Assembly: GCF_003337355.1 (NCBI RefSeq)
Contig: NZ_QPJW01000001.1
Span: 372,001 to 436,000 of the forward strand
Reading direction: 5' to 3'
Origin: Fontibacillus phaseoli
Lineage (GTDB): Bacteria; Bacillota; Bacilli; Paenibacillales; Paenibacillaceae
DNA length: 64,000 nt
In this document: in pieces, positions 1-8,756 of the stretch
How the letters are laid out: each line of letters opens with the position of its first letter
How positions within the stretch are numbered: the stretch's first letter is position 1
Translations under genes and position numbers: made by a program
Notes under the pieces: generated by a model
Database searches by the model: none
What the model saw: only the letters and a program-made list of their open reading frames with translations
What the model was told of the DNA's origin: nothing

Positions 1-119
1 GAGAAACCTACCGCTTCCAACTCGAACTTTACGCCACCGCAGTGAAACAAATTACCGGCACCCCCGTCGAGGAAAAATGGCTTTACTTCTTCGACAGCGG
101 CGATGCCGTCAAGTTATAA
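1..119 (+). CDS. addA: ATP-dependent helicase/nuclease subunit A, C-terminal end only
   Basis: Only the last 38 codons and the TAA stop are inside the window; the gene enters from the left. The tail contains segments such as QLELYATAV and EKWLYFF that resemble the end of the RecB-type nuclease domain of AddA. AddA is the helicase-nuclease subunit of AddAB, which resects double-strand breaks for recombination. The order addA-sbcD-sbcC matches B. subtilis and is the main support, because the fragment is short. Here the usual tight spacing to sbcD is broken by about 1 kb of tandem repeats. Confidence 0.75.
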   Translation, partial: ETYRFQLELYATAVKQITGTPVEEKWLYFFDSGDAVKL

Positions 120-142
120 GAACTTGATCCGAAGCTCGCTAG

Positions 143-1165
143 ACAACAGAGCACCAGGCGCATAGTGCCTCCGCCCCACGGTAGGGCTCAAGCACTGCGG
201 CTCGCAAACCCGTGAGCGAATAGGAACAAACAGTACCCTTGCGGAGGATATGAGACCGGGGCTCCTTTGGGAGTACGCGTTCGATTGCGGTAGCAATACG
301 GAAAGCCGACGGACAACAGAGCACCGGGCGTATAGCCTGCGCCCCCAGCGGTACGGGTTAAGCACTGCGCTCGCGATCAGTGAGCGAAAGGCATTAATCA
401 GTTACCTTGCGGAGGATATGGGACCGGGGCTCCTTTGGGAGTACGCGTCCGATTGCGGTAGCAATACGGAAAGCGACGGACAACAGAGCACCGGGCGCAT
501 AGCCTGCGCCCCCAGCGTAAGGGTTAAGCACTGCGCTCGCGATCAGTGAGCGAAAGGCATTAATCAGTTACCTTGCGGAGGATATGAGACCGGGGCTCCT
601 TTGGGAGTACGCGTCCGATTGCGGTAGCAATACGGAAAGCCGACGGACAACAGAGCACCGGGCGCATAGCCTGCGCCCCCAGCGTAAGGGTTAAGCACTG
701 CGCTCGCGATCAGTGAGCGAAAGGCATTAATCAGTTACCTTGCGGAGGATATGAGACCGGGGCTCCTTTGGGAGTACGCGTCCGATTGCGGTAGCAATAC
801 GGAAAGCCGACGGACAACAGAGCACCGGGCGCATAGCCTGCGCCCCCAGCGTAAGGGTTAAGCACTGCGCTCGCGATCAGTGAGCGAAAGGCATTAATCA
901 GTTACCTTGCGAAGGATATGGGACCGGGGCTCCTTTGGGAGTACGCGTTCGATTGCGGTAGCAATACGGAAAGCCGACGGACAACAGAGCGCCGGGGGCA
1001 AATCCTGCGTTCCCAGCGGTACGGGTTAAGCACTGCGCTCGCGATCAGTGAGCGAAAGGCATTAATCAGTTACCTTGCGGAGGATATGGGACCGGGGCTC
1101 CTTTGGGAGTACGCGTCCGATTGCGATAGCAATGCGGAAAGCCGACGGACAACAGAGCACCGGGC
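143..1165. repeat. Six tandem copies of a ~167-bp hairpin-rich repeat
   Basis: The marker ACAACAGAGC starts at 143, 313, 480, 647, 814, 981 and 1149, giving periods of 170, 167, 167, 167, 167 and 168 bp and a short seventh piece. The first copy is the most diverged and copies 3 and 4 are nearly identical. Each unit can form several hairpins: CTCC-TTT-GGGAG, ATTGC-GGTA-GCAAT, GGGCGCA-TAGCC-TGCGCCC, and an imperfect CGCTC/GAGCG palindrome around GATC. Each copy also has a GGAGG-AT-ATG string, but most periods are not multiples of three, so the reading frame is not kept and coding is unlikely. The array fills the addA-sbcD gap and ends about 35 bp before sbcD. No transposase or CRISPR spacer pattern is present. 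Confidence 0.95.
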
Positions 1166-1199
1166 TCAATACCGGAGCATCAGATGTGGAGGAAAAAAC

Positions 1200-2381
1200 A
1201 TGCGGATATTACACACGGGCGATTGGCATTTGGGCCGGACGCTGGAAGGAAGAAGCCGGTTGCCGGAACAGGCCCAGTTTATGGACGAACTCGTCCGGAT
1301 GGCGGATGAGCAGCGAGCGGACGTCATCCTTATGGCCGGTGACGTCTATGACAGCGTCAACCCGCCGGCTGCGGCGGAGTCGTTGTTTTACGAGGCGGCA
1401 GCCCGCCTGACGGAGAACGGGCGGCAGCTTGTGGTCATCTCCGGCAACCATGACCAGCCGGAGCGGGTATCCGCCGTGGCTCCGCTAGTTTCGCGCCGCG
1501 GCATCTCGCTGATCGGTCTGCCGACGGCGGCGAGCGTTACATTGCAGGTGCCCCGGAGCGGGGAGACCGCCGTGATTGCGGCGCTTCCTTATCCTTCGGA
1601 GTCCCGGCTAGCCGAACTGCTGGCTGGAGACGGCGACGAGTTGGAACTGCGCACCGCCTACAGCGCCAAGGTGGGCAAATTAATGCGGCAACTGGCCGGC
1701 GCTTTCCGCCCGGATACCGTAAATTTGGCCATGAGTCATATTTACGTGCTCGGCGGGTTGGAATGCGATTCGGAGCGGCCGATTCAGGTCGGCGGGGCGT
1801 ATACGGTGGACCCGTCCGCCTTGGATATCGGAGCTCAGTACACGGCGCTGGGGCATCTGCATCGGCCGCAGGCCGTCAAAGGCAGCGGAATGATCCGGTA
1901 CAGCGGGTCGCCGCTAGCTTACAGCTTCTCGGAAGCGGGGCAGGCCAAGTCGGTGATTCAGCTGGATCTGGCGCCGGGCGGGGTTCCGCAGGTAGAGGAG
2001 CTGTTTTTGACCAGCGGGAAACCGCTTGTACGCTGGAGCTGCAGGGGCGGACTGGAGGAGGTCTGGCGCTATTTGGACGAGGGCCGGGACCGCAGCGCAT
2101 TTATCGATTTGGAAATCCATCTTGGCGAAGCGATGTCGCTTGGCGATATTCAGAGGCTGCGAAGGGCGCATGAGGGTATCGTACATATCCGTCCCGTCTA
2201 TCCCGGACGGGATGCCGAGGAGTTGGTTTCCTCGCGCTCCCAAATGCCGGTCCATGAGCTGTTCCGCAAGTTCTACCAGCGGCAGAGCGGAGGGGCGGAA
2301 CCCGAGGAAGAATTGGTCGAATTGTTCATGTCGCTGGTATCCGAAGAGGAAGAGCCGAAAGACGGGGAGGCGGAAGCATGA
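1200..2381 (+). CDS. sbcD: Exonuclease SbcD, Mre11-type nuclease subunit
   Basis: This 393-residue calcineurin-like phosphoesterase is the Mn-dependent nuclease of the SbcCD complex, which cuts hairpins and blocked DNA ends. Metal-binding motifs are visible in order: D8/H10 in HTGDWHLG, D48 in AGDVYD, N83-H84-D85 in SGNHD, and a later GHLHRPQ. The start at 1200 is chosen because GGAGG lies at 1188-1192, seven bases upstream, and the protein then begins MRILHTGDWH as the family does. The frame stays open back to 918, but that stretch is repeat DNA. The stop overlaps the sbcC start by 4 bp (ATGA), implying translational coupling. Confidence 0.95.
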   Translation: MRILHTGDWHLGRTLEGRSRLPEQAQFMDELVRMADEQRADVILMAGDVYDSVNPPAAAESLFYEAAARLTENGRQLVVISGNHDQPERVSAVAPLVSRRGISLIGLPTAASVTLQVPRSGETAVIAALPYPSESRLAELLAGDGDELELRTAYSAKVGKLMRQLAGAFRPDTVNLAMSHIYVLGGLECDSERPIQVGGAYTVDPSALDIGAQYTALGHLHRPQAVKGSGMIRYSGSPLAYSFSEAGQAKSVIQLDLAPGGVPQVEELFLTSGKPLVRWSCRGGLEEVWRYLDEGRDRSAFIDLEIHLGEAMSLGDIQRLRRAHEGIVHIRPVYPGRDAEELVSSRSQMPVHELFRKFYQRQSGGAEPEEELVELFMSLVSEEEEPKDGEAEA

Positions 2382-5300
2382 AACCGGTATCGCTTAAACT
2401 ATCCGGCCTTCAAAGCTATCGCGAGACGCAGGAGATCGATTTTACGAGTCTTTGCGATACGGGCTTGTTCGGGATTTTCGGGCCGACCGGCAGCGGGAAA
2501 TCAACCTTGCTGGATGCTATAACCCTGGCTATGTACGGAAAAGTAGGCCGCGCAACGAATGGTACTCAAGGAATTATGAATCATTCCGAGGATAGCCTGT
2601 TTGTCGCCTTTACGTTTGAGCTGGTTTCCGCGCAGGGACCGGAACGGTACAGGGTGGAACGCCGCTTCAAACGGCAAGGCGAACAGTCGGTGAGCAATAC
2701 GATCAGCCGGTTCATTGAGATCTCTCCGGAGGGCGAAAAGGTGCTTGCCGACAAGCTGGCGGAAGTAACGCGCCAGGTGGAGGAGAAGATCGGCCTGAAG
2801 ATGGACGACTTCACCCGGGCCGTCGTGCTGCCTCAGGGCAAATTCGCCGAATTCTTGTCCCTGAAGGGCGTAGATCGCAGACAGATGTTGCAGCGGTTGT
2901 TCCATTTGGAGAAATACGGGGATTTGCTCGGGCAGAAACTCGCCCGCAAGGTGAAGGGAACGGAGCAGACGATCAAAGAGCTCGCCGCTGAACAGCAAGG
3001 GCTCGGCAGCGCCTCCGAAGAGGCGCTAAGGGAAGCTGAGGCGGCGCTGAAGGCCGTCGCGGAGCTGGCGGAGGCGCGTCGCAGGGAGCTCGGCGCTGCG
3101 CAGCAGCGCGCGGAGTCGCTCGCCAAGGTGCGCGAACTGAGCGAGGAGCGCACGCGCCGGGCGGCGTTCCTGGAAGCGCTGCGCGGGCAGGACGTCGCGA
3201 TCCGCGAGCTGGAGGCGCGGCTTGCCAAGGCGGCCGCCGCAGCCGGCATCAGGCCGGTGCTCACGGCCTGGAAAGCGGCGCGCCAGCTGGCGGCGGAGCG
3301 CGAAGCCGCCGCCGTCCGCGCCGGTGAAGCGGCCGCCTATGCTGCGGCCGCCGCTGCTCAGGCAGCCGCCGAAGCCGGGGCGGCCGGAGAAGCGCTCAGC
3401 CGCGAGGAGCCGGCGCTGCTGCTGCGCCTGGATCAGTTGGAGCAGGCAAGAGCGCTCCAGCGTGAATGCGACGAGCTGGCCGCCGGGCTGCGGGAGCTGA
3501 GGGCTTCCCTCGAGCAAGGGACTCGGCAGCGCCGGAACCTCACCGAGGAGCTGCTGAAAGAAGAGCAGCTCCTCGCCAAAGCAAAGCAGCGCCAGCAGGA
3601 GCTGGACCGGCTGCTGACCGAGAGCGAAGTGAAACCGTCCGAACGGCAGCGGGTTCAGCTCGCGGTAAACCGCAGGCAGGAAATTCTCCGATTGCGGGAG
3701 GAAGCGGATAAAGCCGGAGTGGAAGAGTCGTCTTTGAAGGCAAAAGCGGAACAGGCCGCCGGCAGGATGGGGGAGATCGGGGCCCGCGAACAATCGGCGG
3801 AGGCAAAATGCCGGGAACTTACCGCTTCAGTCCTGGAACAGCTGTTTCATCTGAATGTGCTGCAAGAGGAAATTCCGGGCTTTGAAAATGCCTTGTTATC
3901 GCGGGAAGCCGAGCTTCGCGCCATGATAAAGGATAAGGAGACTCAGCTCTGGTCGCTTACTCTGGCAGAGCGACTGCAAGATGGTCAACCCTGTCCGGTT
4001 TGCGGTTCGCTGCATCACCCCGGGGCAGCCTCGCTACATGAGGAAGGTGCCGGAAGCGAATCGGAGTTGGAGGAATTGCCGACCCTGCTGGCCTCGGTAC
4101 GCGAACTGAAATACAGCGTGCCTCGCTATGCCGATGGATGCCGTGACCTGCTTGATATGCTGGGCACGAAGGATGGGGAGGAGTTTGCCGGCCGTCAGTC
4201 CGCGCAATTGGAAACGGCGGCTGCCGGGGATGCGAAAGCTGAAGTCGACATTTCTTCGGTGAAATCATCAGATGACCTCGAGACTTTCCGGCATCACACA
4301 GCCAAGCTGGAGGAGCAGGCCGCAATGTACCGGCAGGAGCTGGAGCGGCTTCAGCGGCACGCGCGGGAAGCGAAAGCCTCGCTCTCGGCGCTGACTCCCG
4401 AGCTTGCCGCTGTCCGGGCGGAAGCGGCCTCGGTTGCAAGCTTGTTGGAGCTGGCTGCAGAGCGGAACCGCGACTGCCGGTTGGCGCTCTCCGCCAAACA
4501 GGCCGAGTGGACCGCGGAATATCCCGATTTGAATCTCGATGAGGTTGAACGGCTGCAGCTGCATATCGATGAGAAGGACCGGCACGGGGAAGATATCAAG
4601 CAGCGGCTGAAAGTAAGCATCCCGTTTATCGAAGAGAAATCGGCGAGTATTTCCACGCTGACCCAGAAAGCCGTAGAACTGGACAAGTTGCTGCTGCAAT
4701 GGGAAGTACAGGAACAGGGTAAAGATTCCTTGCTCCGGGAGAAGCATGAACGGCTTGCGGCCTGGATCGGCGAAGGTGCCGTGGAGGAACTGCTGCCCGA
4801 GACGGAGCGGCGGTTACAGGCACTTCGCCAGACCGCCGAGGACAGCCGCAAGAAGCTTGCGGAATGCGAGGCCTCGAACCGCGAAGCGGCGCAGGGGGAT
4901 GCCTTAGCCCGGCAGGCGCTGCAATCCGCGCGTGAGCAGGAGCAGGAATACCTAGTACGCTGGGAAGAAGGGCTGGTTTCCTCTCCGTTTAATACGGAGG
5001 CGGAGGTGGTGGAGTCCTTTATGGACCCTGAACAAAGCGAACATGATGCGAGAACCGTAAAAGATCACCGAGACCAGGAACGCGAGCATGAGATCAACCT
5101 GAAGGAGCTCGATGCCAAGCTGGGCGGAAACATGGTGACGGAAGCGGAGTGGGAGACTTGCCGGCAAGCCCTGGAACTGGCTAAGGCGCAGGATGAAGCT
5201 GCGCTTCAGGGCAAAGCCCGGGCGGAGCGCGACCTGGAGGATCTGGAAGCAAGGCATGTCCGTTGGAAGGAACTGGAGACGGAAAGGCTAAAGCTGGAGC

Positions 5301-5815
5301 ATCAATCGGGATTGCTGGGCAAACTCCAGTCCTCGCTGCGCGGCAATGCCTTCGTGGAATATGTCGCCGAAGAACAACTGATGAATGTCAGCCATGCGGC
5401 TTCCCAGCGACTACGCTCCCTGACCAAGCAGCGTTATGCTCTGGAGACGGACTCGGGCGGGGGCTTCGTCATTTGCGACGATGCCAACGGGGGCGTGAAG
5501 CGGCCGGTCTTCACACTGTCGGGAGGCGAAACCTTCCTGACCTCCTTGGCGTTGGCATTGGCTTTATCCGCACAAATTCAACTGCGGGGACAGTATCCGC
5601 TGCAATTCTTTTTCCTGGACGAAGGATTTGGCACCTTGGATCCGGAATTATTGGATACAGTTATTACTTCGCTGGAGCATCTGCATCATGATCATCTTGC
5701 CGTAGGGATTATTACGCATGTCGCGGAGCTGCGTGAACGTTTGGCCCGCAAGCTCATCGTGATTCCGGCGGAAAACGGAGGCGAAGGCTCGAAAGTGATG
5801 CTGGAGCGGATGTAA
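2378..5815 (+). CDS. sbcC: Exonuclease SbcC, Rad50-type SMC ATPase
   Basis: This 1145-residue protein is the ATPase partner of SbcD. It has an N-terminal Walker A (GPTGSGKST, about residues 35-43), a long charged coiled coil, a zinc-hook CPVC (Cys539 and Cys542) near the middle, a second coiled coil, an ABC signature LSGGE (about 1047) and a Walker B FFFLDEGFGTLD (about 1083). That is the complete Rad50/SbcC layout and a usual length. The coiled-coil DNA at roughly 3000-3450 is extremely rich in GC, Ala and Glu. The gene overlaps sbcD by 4 bp, and the next gene starts 38 bp after the stop, so transcription may continue into the two-component genes. Confidence 0.95.
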   Translation: MKPVSLKLSGLQSYRETQEIDFTSLCDTGLFGIFGPTGSGKSTLLDAITLAMYGKVGRATNGTQGIMNHSEDSLFVAFTFELVSAQGPERYRVERRFKRQGEQSVSNTISRFIEISPEGEKVLADKLAEVTRQVEEKIGLKMDDFTRAVVLPQGKFAEFLSLKGVDRRQMLQRLFHLEKYGDLLGQKLARKVKGTEQTIKELAAEQQGLGSASEEALREAEAALKAVAELAEARRRELGAAQQRAESLAKVRELSEERTRRAAFLEALRGQDVAIRELEARLAKAAAAAGIRPVLTAWKAARQLAAEREAAAVRAGEAAAYAAAAAAQAAAEAGAAGEALSREEPALLLRLDQLEQARALQRECDELAAGLRELRASLEQGTRQRRNLTEELLKEEQLLAKAKQRQQELDRLLTESEVKPSERQRVQLAVNRRQEILRLREEADKAGVEESSLKAKAEQAAGRMGEIGAREQSAEAKCRELTASVLEQLFHLNVLQEEIPGFENALLSREAELRAMIKDKETQLWSLTLAERLQDGQPCPVCGSLHHPGAASLHEEGAGSESELEELPTLLASVRELKYSVPRYADGCRDLLDMLGTKDGEEFAGRQSAQLETAAAGDAKAEVDISSVKSSDDLETFRHHTAKLEEQAAMYRQELERLQRHAREAKASLSALTPELAAVRAEAASVASLLELAAERNRDCRLALSAKQAEWTAEYPDLNLDEVERLQLHIDEKDRHGEDIKQRLKVSIPFIEEKSASISTLTQKAVELDKLLLQWEVQEQGKDSLLREKHERLAAWIGEGAVEELLPETERRLQALRQTAEDSRKKLAECEASNREAAQGDALARQALQSAREQEQEYLVRWEEGLVSSPFNTEAEVVESFMDPEQSEHDARTVKDHRDQEREHEINLKELDAKLGGNMVTEAEWETCRQALELAKAQDEAALQGKARAERDLEDLEARHVRWKELETERLKLEHQSGLLGKLQSSLRGNAFVEYVAEEQLMNVSHAASQRLRSLTKQRYALETDSGGGFVICDDANGGVKRPVFTLSGGETFLTSLALALALSAQIQLRGQYPLQFFFLDEGFGTLDPELLDTVITSLEHLHHDHLAVGIITHVAELRERLARKLIVIPAENGGEGSKVMLERM

Positions 5816-5853
5816 CAACGGAAGCTGGACTATGTGGGGAAATGAGGCTGACG

Positions 5854-6495
5854 ATGAAGATCTCGGTGTTGATCGCGGATGACAATTCCTTTATCAGGGA
5901 AGGCATGCGCATCATTTTGAATACTTTTGAAGAATTTGAAGTGCTTGCGACGGTGGGAGACGGCCGCGAGGCCGTCGATTACTGCAAGGAGCACGAGGTG
6001 GATGTGGCCCTGCTGGACGTTCGCATGCCCAATATGAATGGCGTGGAGGCTACACGGCTGCTGGTGGAAGAGACGAAGACCAAGCCGCTGATCTTGACCA
6101 CGTTTGACGACGATGAATATATCTTGGACGCCATCCGCTACGGTGCGAAAGGATATTTGCTGAAAAATAACGATCCGGAGCGGATTTGCGATGCGATCAA
6201 AAGTGTATACCACGGTCATAACGTGCTGCAAAATGTCATACTGGACAAGCTTAAAAGCAGCCTCGGCGAAAGCCGGATTCCCCCTGCACCGCCGATTAAT
6301 GCAGCCTTATTTACGGAGCGCGAGCTGGATGTGATGTCACGGATCGCCAAAGGCCTGTCCAACAAGGAAATATCCAAAGAATTGTTCATTTCCGAAGGAA
6401 CGGTAGCCAATTATATCACTTCGATTTTGAACAAGACGGCACTGGAGCACCGGACGCAAATCGCCATTTATTATTTGACGGGAAGGACCCGCTGA
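5854..6495 (+). CDS. LuxR/NarL-family response regulator
   Basis: This 213-residue regulator has a receiver domain with acidic pocket D9/D10, phospho-acceptor D55 in LLDVRMPN, and a C-terminal LuxR-type helix-turn-helix (GLSNKEISKELFISEGTVANY). The ATG at 5854 is preferred over 5842 because GAGG at 5844-5847 gives a six-base spacing. The partner histidine kinase begins four bases after the stop, so the pair is cotranslated. With the ABC exporter that follows, the layout resembles B. subtilis LnrK of the linearmycin-resistance module, so envelope-stress sensing and control of the exporter is the best inference. The target is not shown by the sequence. Confidence 0.9.
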   Translation: MKISVLIADDNSFIREGMRIILNTFEEFEVLATVGDGREAVDYCKEHEVDVALLDVRMPNMNGVEATRLLVEETKTKPLILTTFDDDEYILDAIRYGAKGYLLKNNDPERICDAIKSVYHGHNVLQNVILDKLKSSLGESRIPPAPPINAALFTERELDVMSRIAKGLSNKEISKELFISEGTVANYITSILNKTALEHRTQIAIYYLTGRTR

Positions 6496-6499
6496 AGCT

Positions 6500-7612
6500 A
6501 TGGAGCTGTGGAATCTGGGGAATAAGCTGATCCTGTTGTTATTTGTTGTGGTAGCCGCCTATTTTAGAACCGCCGATCCGTCACCTTGGTTCGTGGTGTT
6601 TTTTTTGATTTACGTAGCACTGAACCTGATTGAACCGCTTTTAAAGCCGATCTATCTCAAACGAGCTGCCGTGATTACCTTAATTGCTTATCTATTATTT
6701 TGTACTTTTTATGTCCAGTCGGATTTTGTGTTGCTTCTGGCGCTTAGCTTATATGAGCTGGCCTCGGCTTATTTTCGCAAACGGATTCCCGTATTGGTCG
6801 TTATGGCAGTTCCCTTACTGATTATTGATCAGCAAAACCTGTTCCCTTTATATGCTTTCATTGCGCTGCTGGTTTTTTTTAACGGAAACTATGCCCACCG
6901 GTATACGAATAAGATACTGCGTCAGGATCAGCAGCTCGACAAGATGCGGAACGATCAGGAAAAACTGACGAAAAGACTGCATGAAAATCAGGAATTTATC
7001 CGTGCTTCGGAATATACGTATAAGCTGGAAGAACGCAATCGCCTGTCTCAGGTGCTGCATGACGGCGTAGGACATTCCATGACGGGGGCGCTCATCCAGA
7101 TGGAGGCGGCGAAAGTGATGCTTCGTTCCGATCTCGGAGCGGCCGAGACCCTGCTGCAAAATGCGATCGGCATCTCTAAAGAGGCGATCGAGCAGATCAG
7201 GCTCACGCTCAAAAATATCAAACCCCCGGTGCAACAGTTGGGCATTCATCGGTTGAAGGCAGGTGTCGAAGCTTTCGGCAGCAAATCCGGGCTGCGCACC
7301 ACAGTGGTCCATGACGGAGAAATGGAGCGGATCACTCCCCTGCAGTGGAAAATCATTCAGGACAACGTGACCGAAGCGCTGACCAATACGGCTAAATACG
7401 CCTCGGCAAGCGCCGTTCACGTGGAGGTAAGGGTGCTAGGCAAGCTGATTAAAGCCGTGGTTTCCGATGATGGGCGGGGAGAGGCGAAAATTGTGAAAGG
7501 GCTCGGGCTGTTGGGGATGGAGGAGCGGACGGCCGCGGTAAACGGGACGATTATCGCCGACGGAACCCGGGGATTCAGCGTGACGACGCTGATGCCCCTT
7601 GAAGATGCATGA
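6500..7612 (+). CDS. Sensor histidine kinase, HisKA_3 family
   Basis: This 370-residue membrane kinase has about four to six hydrophobic segments in residues 8-130 with little extracellular sequence, a short coiled linker, a HisKA_3 dimerisation box with phospho-acceptor H187 (VLHDGVGHSM), and an HATPase_c domain with N-box (EALTNTAKYAS) and G-boxes (SDDGRGE, GLGLLGMEER). Intramembrane-sensing kinases of this build usually detect membrane damage or lipophilic antibiotics. It directly follows its response regulator. A terminator at 7673-7714 separates it from the ABC exporter genes. Confidence 0.9.
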   Translation: MELWNLGNKLILLLFVVVAAYFRTADPSPWFVVFFLIYVALNLIEPLLKPIYLKRAAVITLIAYLLFCTFYVQSDFVLLLALSLYELASAYFRKRIPVLVVMAVPLLIIDQQNLFPLYAFIALLVFFNGNYAHRYTNKILRQDQQLDKMRNDQEKLTKRLHENQEFIRASEYTYKLEERNRLSQVLHDGVGHSMTGALIQMEAAKVMLRSDLGAAETLLQNAIGISKEAIEQIRLTLKNIKPPVQQLGIHRLKAGVEAFGSKSGLRTTVVHDGEMERITPLQWKIIQDNVTEALTNTAKYASASAVHVEVRVLGKLIKAVVSDDGRGEAKIVKGLGLLGMEERTAAVNGTIIADGTRGFSVTTLMPLEDA

Positions 7613-7672
7613 GAAATCTCATCCTTCTAAGTTGACTCAGGCTATGAATAGTTGTGAATATCTTCATGTTCA

Positions 7673-7714
7673 AAGGATGAACTTATGCACTGTCATAAGG
7701 TCATCCTTTTTTTT
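7673..7714 (+). terminator. Rho-independent terminator after the two-component genes
   Basis: AAGGATGA-A-CTTATG pairs with CATAAG-G-TCATCCTT around a six-base loop and is followed by eight T residues. It ends the regulator-kinase transcript and implies that the exporter genes are expressed separately or by read-through. I see no convincing promoter between it and 7762. Confidence 0.9.
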
Positions 7715-7761
7715 ACAATGAATCTATGAATCAAATGAGAAACCCGAACGGAGTGGATAGG

Positions 7762-8697
7762 ATGAACGTATTGGATATTCGCGGATTAAGCAAAAAATTC
7801 GGCGATTTCATAGCGGTTGACAATATGTCGCTGACTGTGGGCGAAGGCGAGATTTTCGGCTTTCTTGGTTCTAATGGGGCGGGAAAGAGCACGACGATCA
7901 ATCTTGTCGCCTCCTTACTAAGGCCGAGCAGCGGCGAAATTAATATCCTGGATAAGAATATCGCAAAGCATAGCCGTTTTGCCAAAATGAACCTCGGCAT
8001 CGTGCCGCAGGATTTAGCCATCTATGAAGATATGACCGCTTTCGAGAATGTGAAGTTTTTTGCCGGGTTATATGGCCTGCGGGGTGAAGAACTGAAGGAA
8101 AGAACGGAAGAAGCGCTGAAGTTTGTTGGCCTGGAGGACAAGGCGAAAAGTTTCCCGAAAAATTTCTCCGGAGGCATGAAGCGGCGGCTGAATATCGCCT
8201 GTGCCATCGCCCATCGTCCCAAGTTGATCATCATGGATGAGCCGACCGTCGGCATCGACCCCCAATCGCGGATTTACATCCTTGCGTCGGTGCGCAAATT
8301 GAACGAGATGGGCTGTACCATCATTTACACCAGCCATTATATGGAGGAAGTAGAGGAAATCTGTTCGCGCATCGCAATCATCGATCACGGCAAAATTATC
8401 GCCGACGGCACAAAGGAGCAGCTTATCGCGACGATTACGGATCTGAAGGATATTCGAATTGAACTGAAGAGGGGCGAGCCCGATCTTGCCCTCTCGTTAA
8501 AAAATATTCCCGGGGTTAGAGACGTCAGCGTGGAGGATAATATGCTCCGCATCAGCAGCGACATGGCGGTCGATAATTTGAGCCAAATCCTGAAGGTTCT
8601 CATCGATAGCGGCGCTGACATCAGGTCCGTGGAGGAGCAGGAACCCAATTTGGAAACGGTGTTTCTGACGCTGACGGGCCGTAACCTGAGAGATTAA
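7762..8697 (+). CDS. ABC transporter ATP-binding protein (ABC-2 exporter type)
   Basis: This 311-residue ATPase has Walker A (GSNGAGKST), a Q-loop region (IVPQDLAIYEDMTAFENV), ABC signature (FSGGMKRRL), Walker B (LIIMDEPTVGIDPQSR) and a switch His (YTSHYMEEVEEI). The C-terminal ~80 residues are the usual DUF4162-like extension of drug and antibiotic exporters. The ATG at 7762 is chosen because GGAG at 7750-7753 sits eight bases upstream; the frame is open further upstream. It leads a three-gene unit with two permeases and resembles LnrL/YfiL. The substrate is unknown. Confidence 0.92.
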   Translation: MNVLDIRGLSKKFGDFIAVDNMSLTVGEGEIFGFLGSNGAGKSTTINLVASLLRPSSGEINILDKNIAKHSRFAKMNLGIVPQDLAIYEDMTAFENVKFFAGLYGLRGEELKERTEEALKFVGLEDKAKSFPKNFSGGMKRRLNIACAIAHRPKLIIMDEPTVGIDPQSRIYILASVRKLNEMGCTIIYTSHYMEEVEEICSRIAIIDHGKIIADGTKEQLIATITDLKDIRIELKRGEPDLALSLKNIPGVRDVSVEDNMLRISSDMAVDNLSQILKVLIDSGADIRSVEEQEPNLETVFLTLTGRNLRD

Positions 8698-8756
8698 GTC
8701 AAAATCGGCCTAGACCTATCCGTTTGGATAGATCAAAGCGACGGGAGGTTAGTGGA

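Noticed and set aside
250..549. 99-codon open frame in the repeats
   Set aside because: Unit periods of 167 bp shift the frame between copies, and the GGAGG is only two bases from the ATG.
143..1165. CRISPR array
   Set aside because: The ~167-bp units are directly adjacent and similar over their whole length, with no short repeat and unique spacer pattern and no cas genes.
918..1199. Upstream extension of sbcD through the repeat array, giving a 487-residue protein
   Set aside because: The extra codons are repeat DNA, and GGAGG at 1188-1192 places the start at 1200, where the conserved SbcD N-terminus begins.
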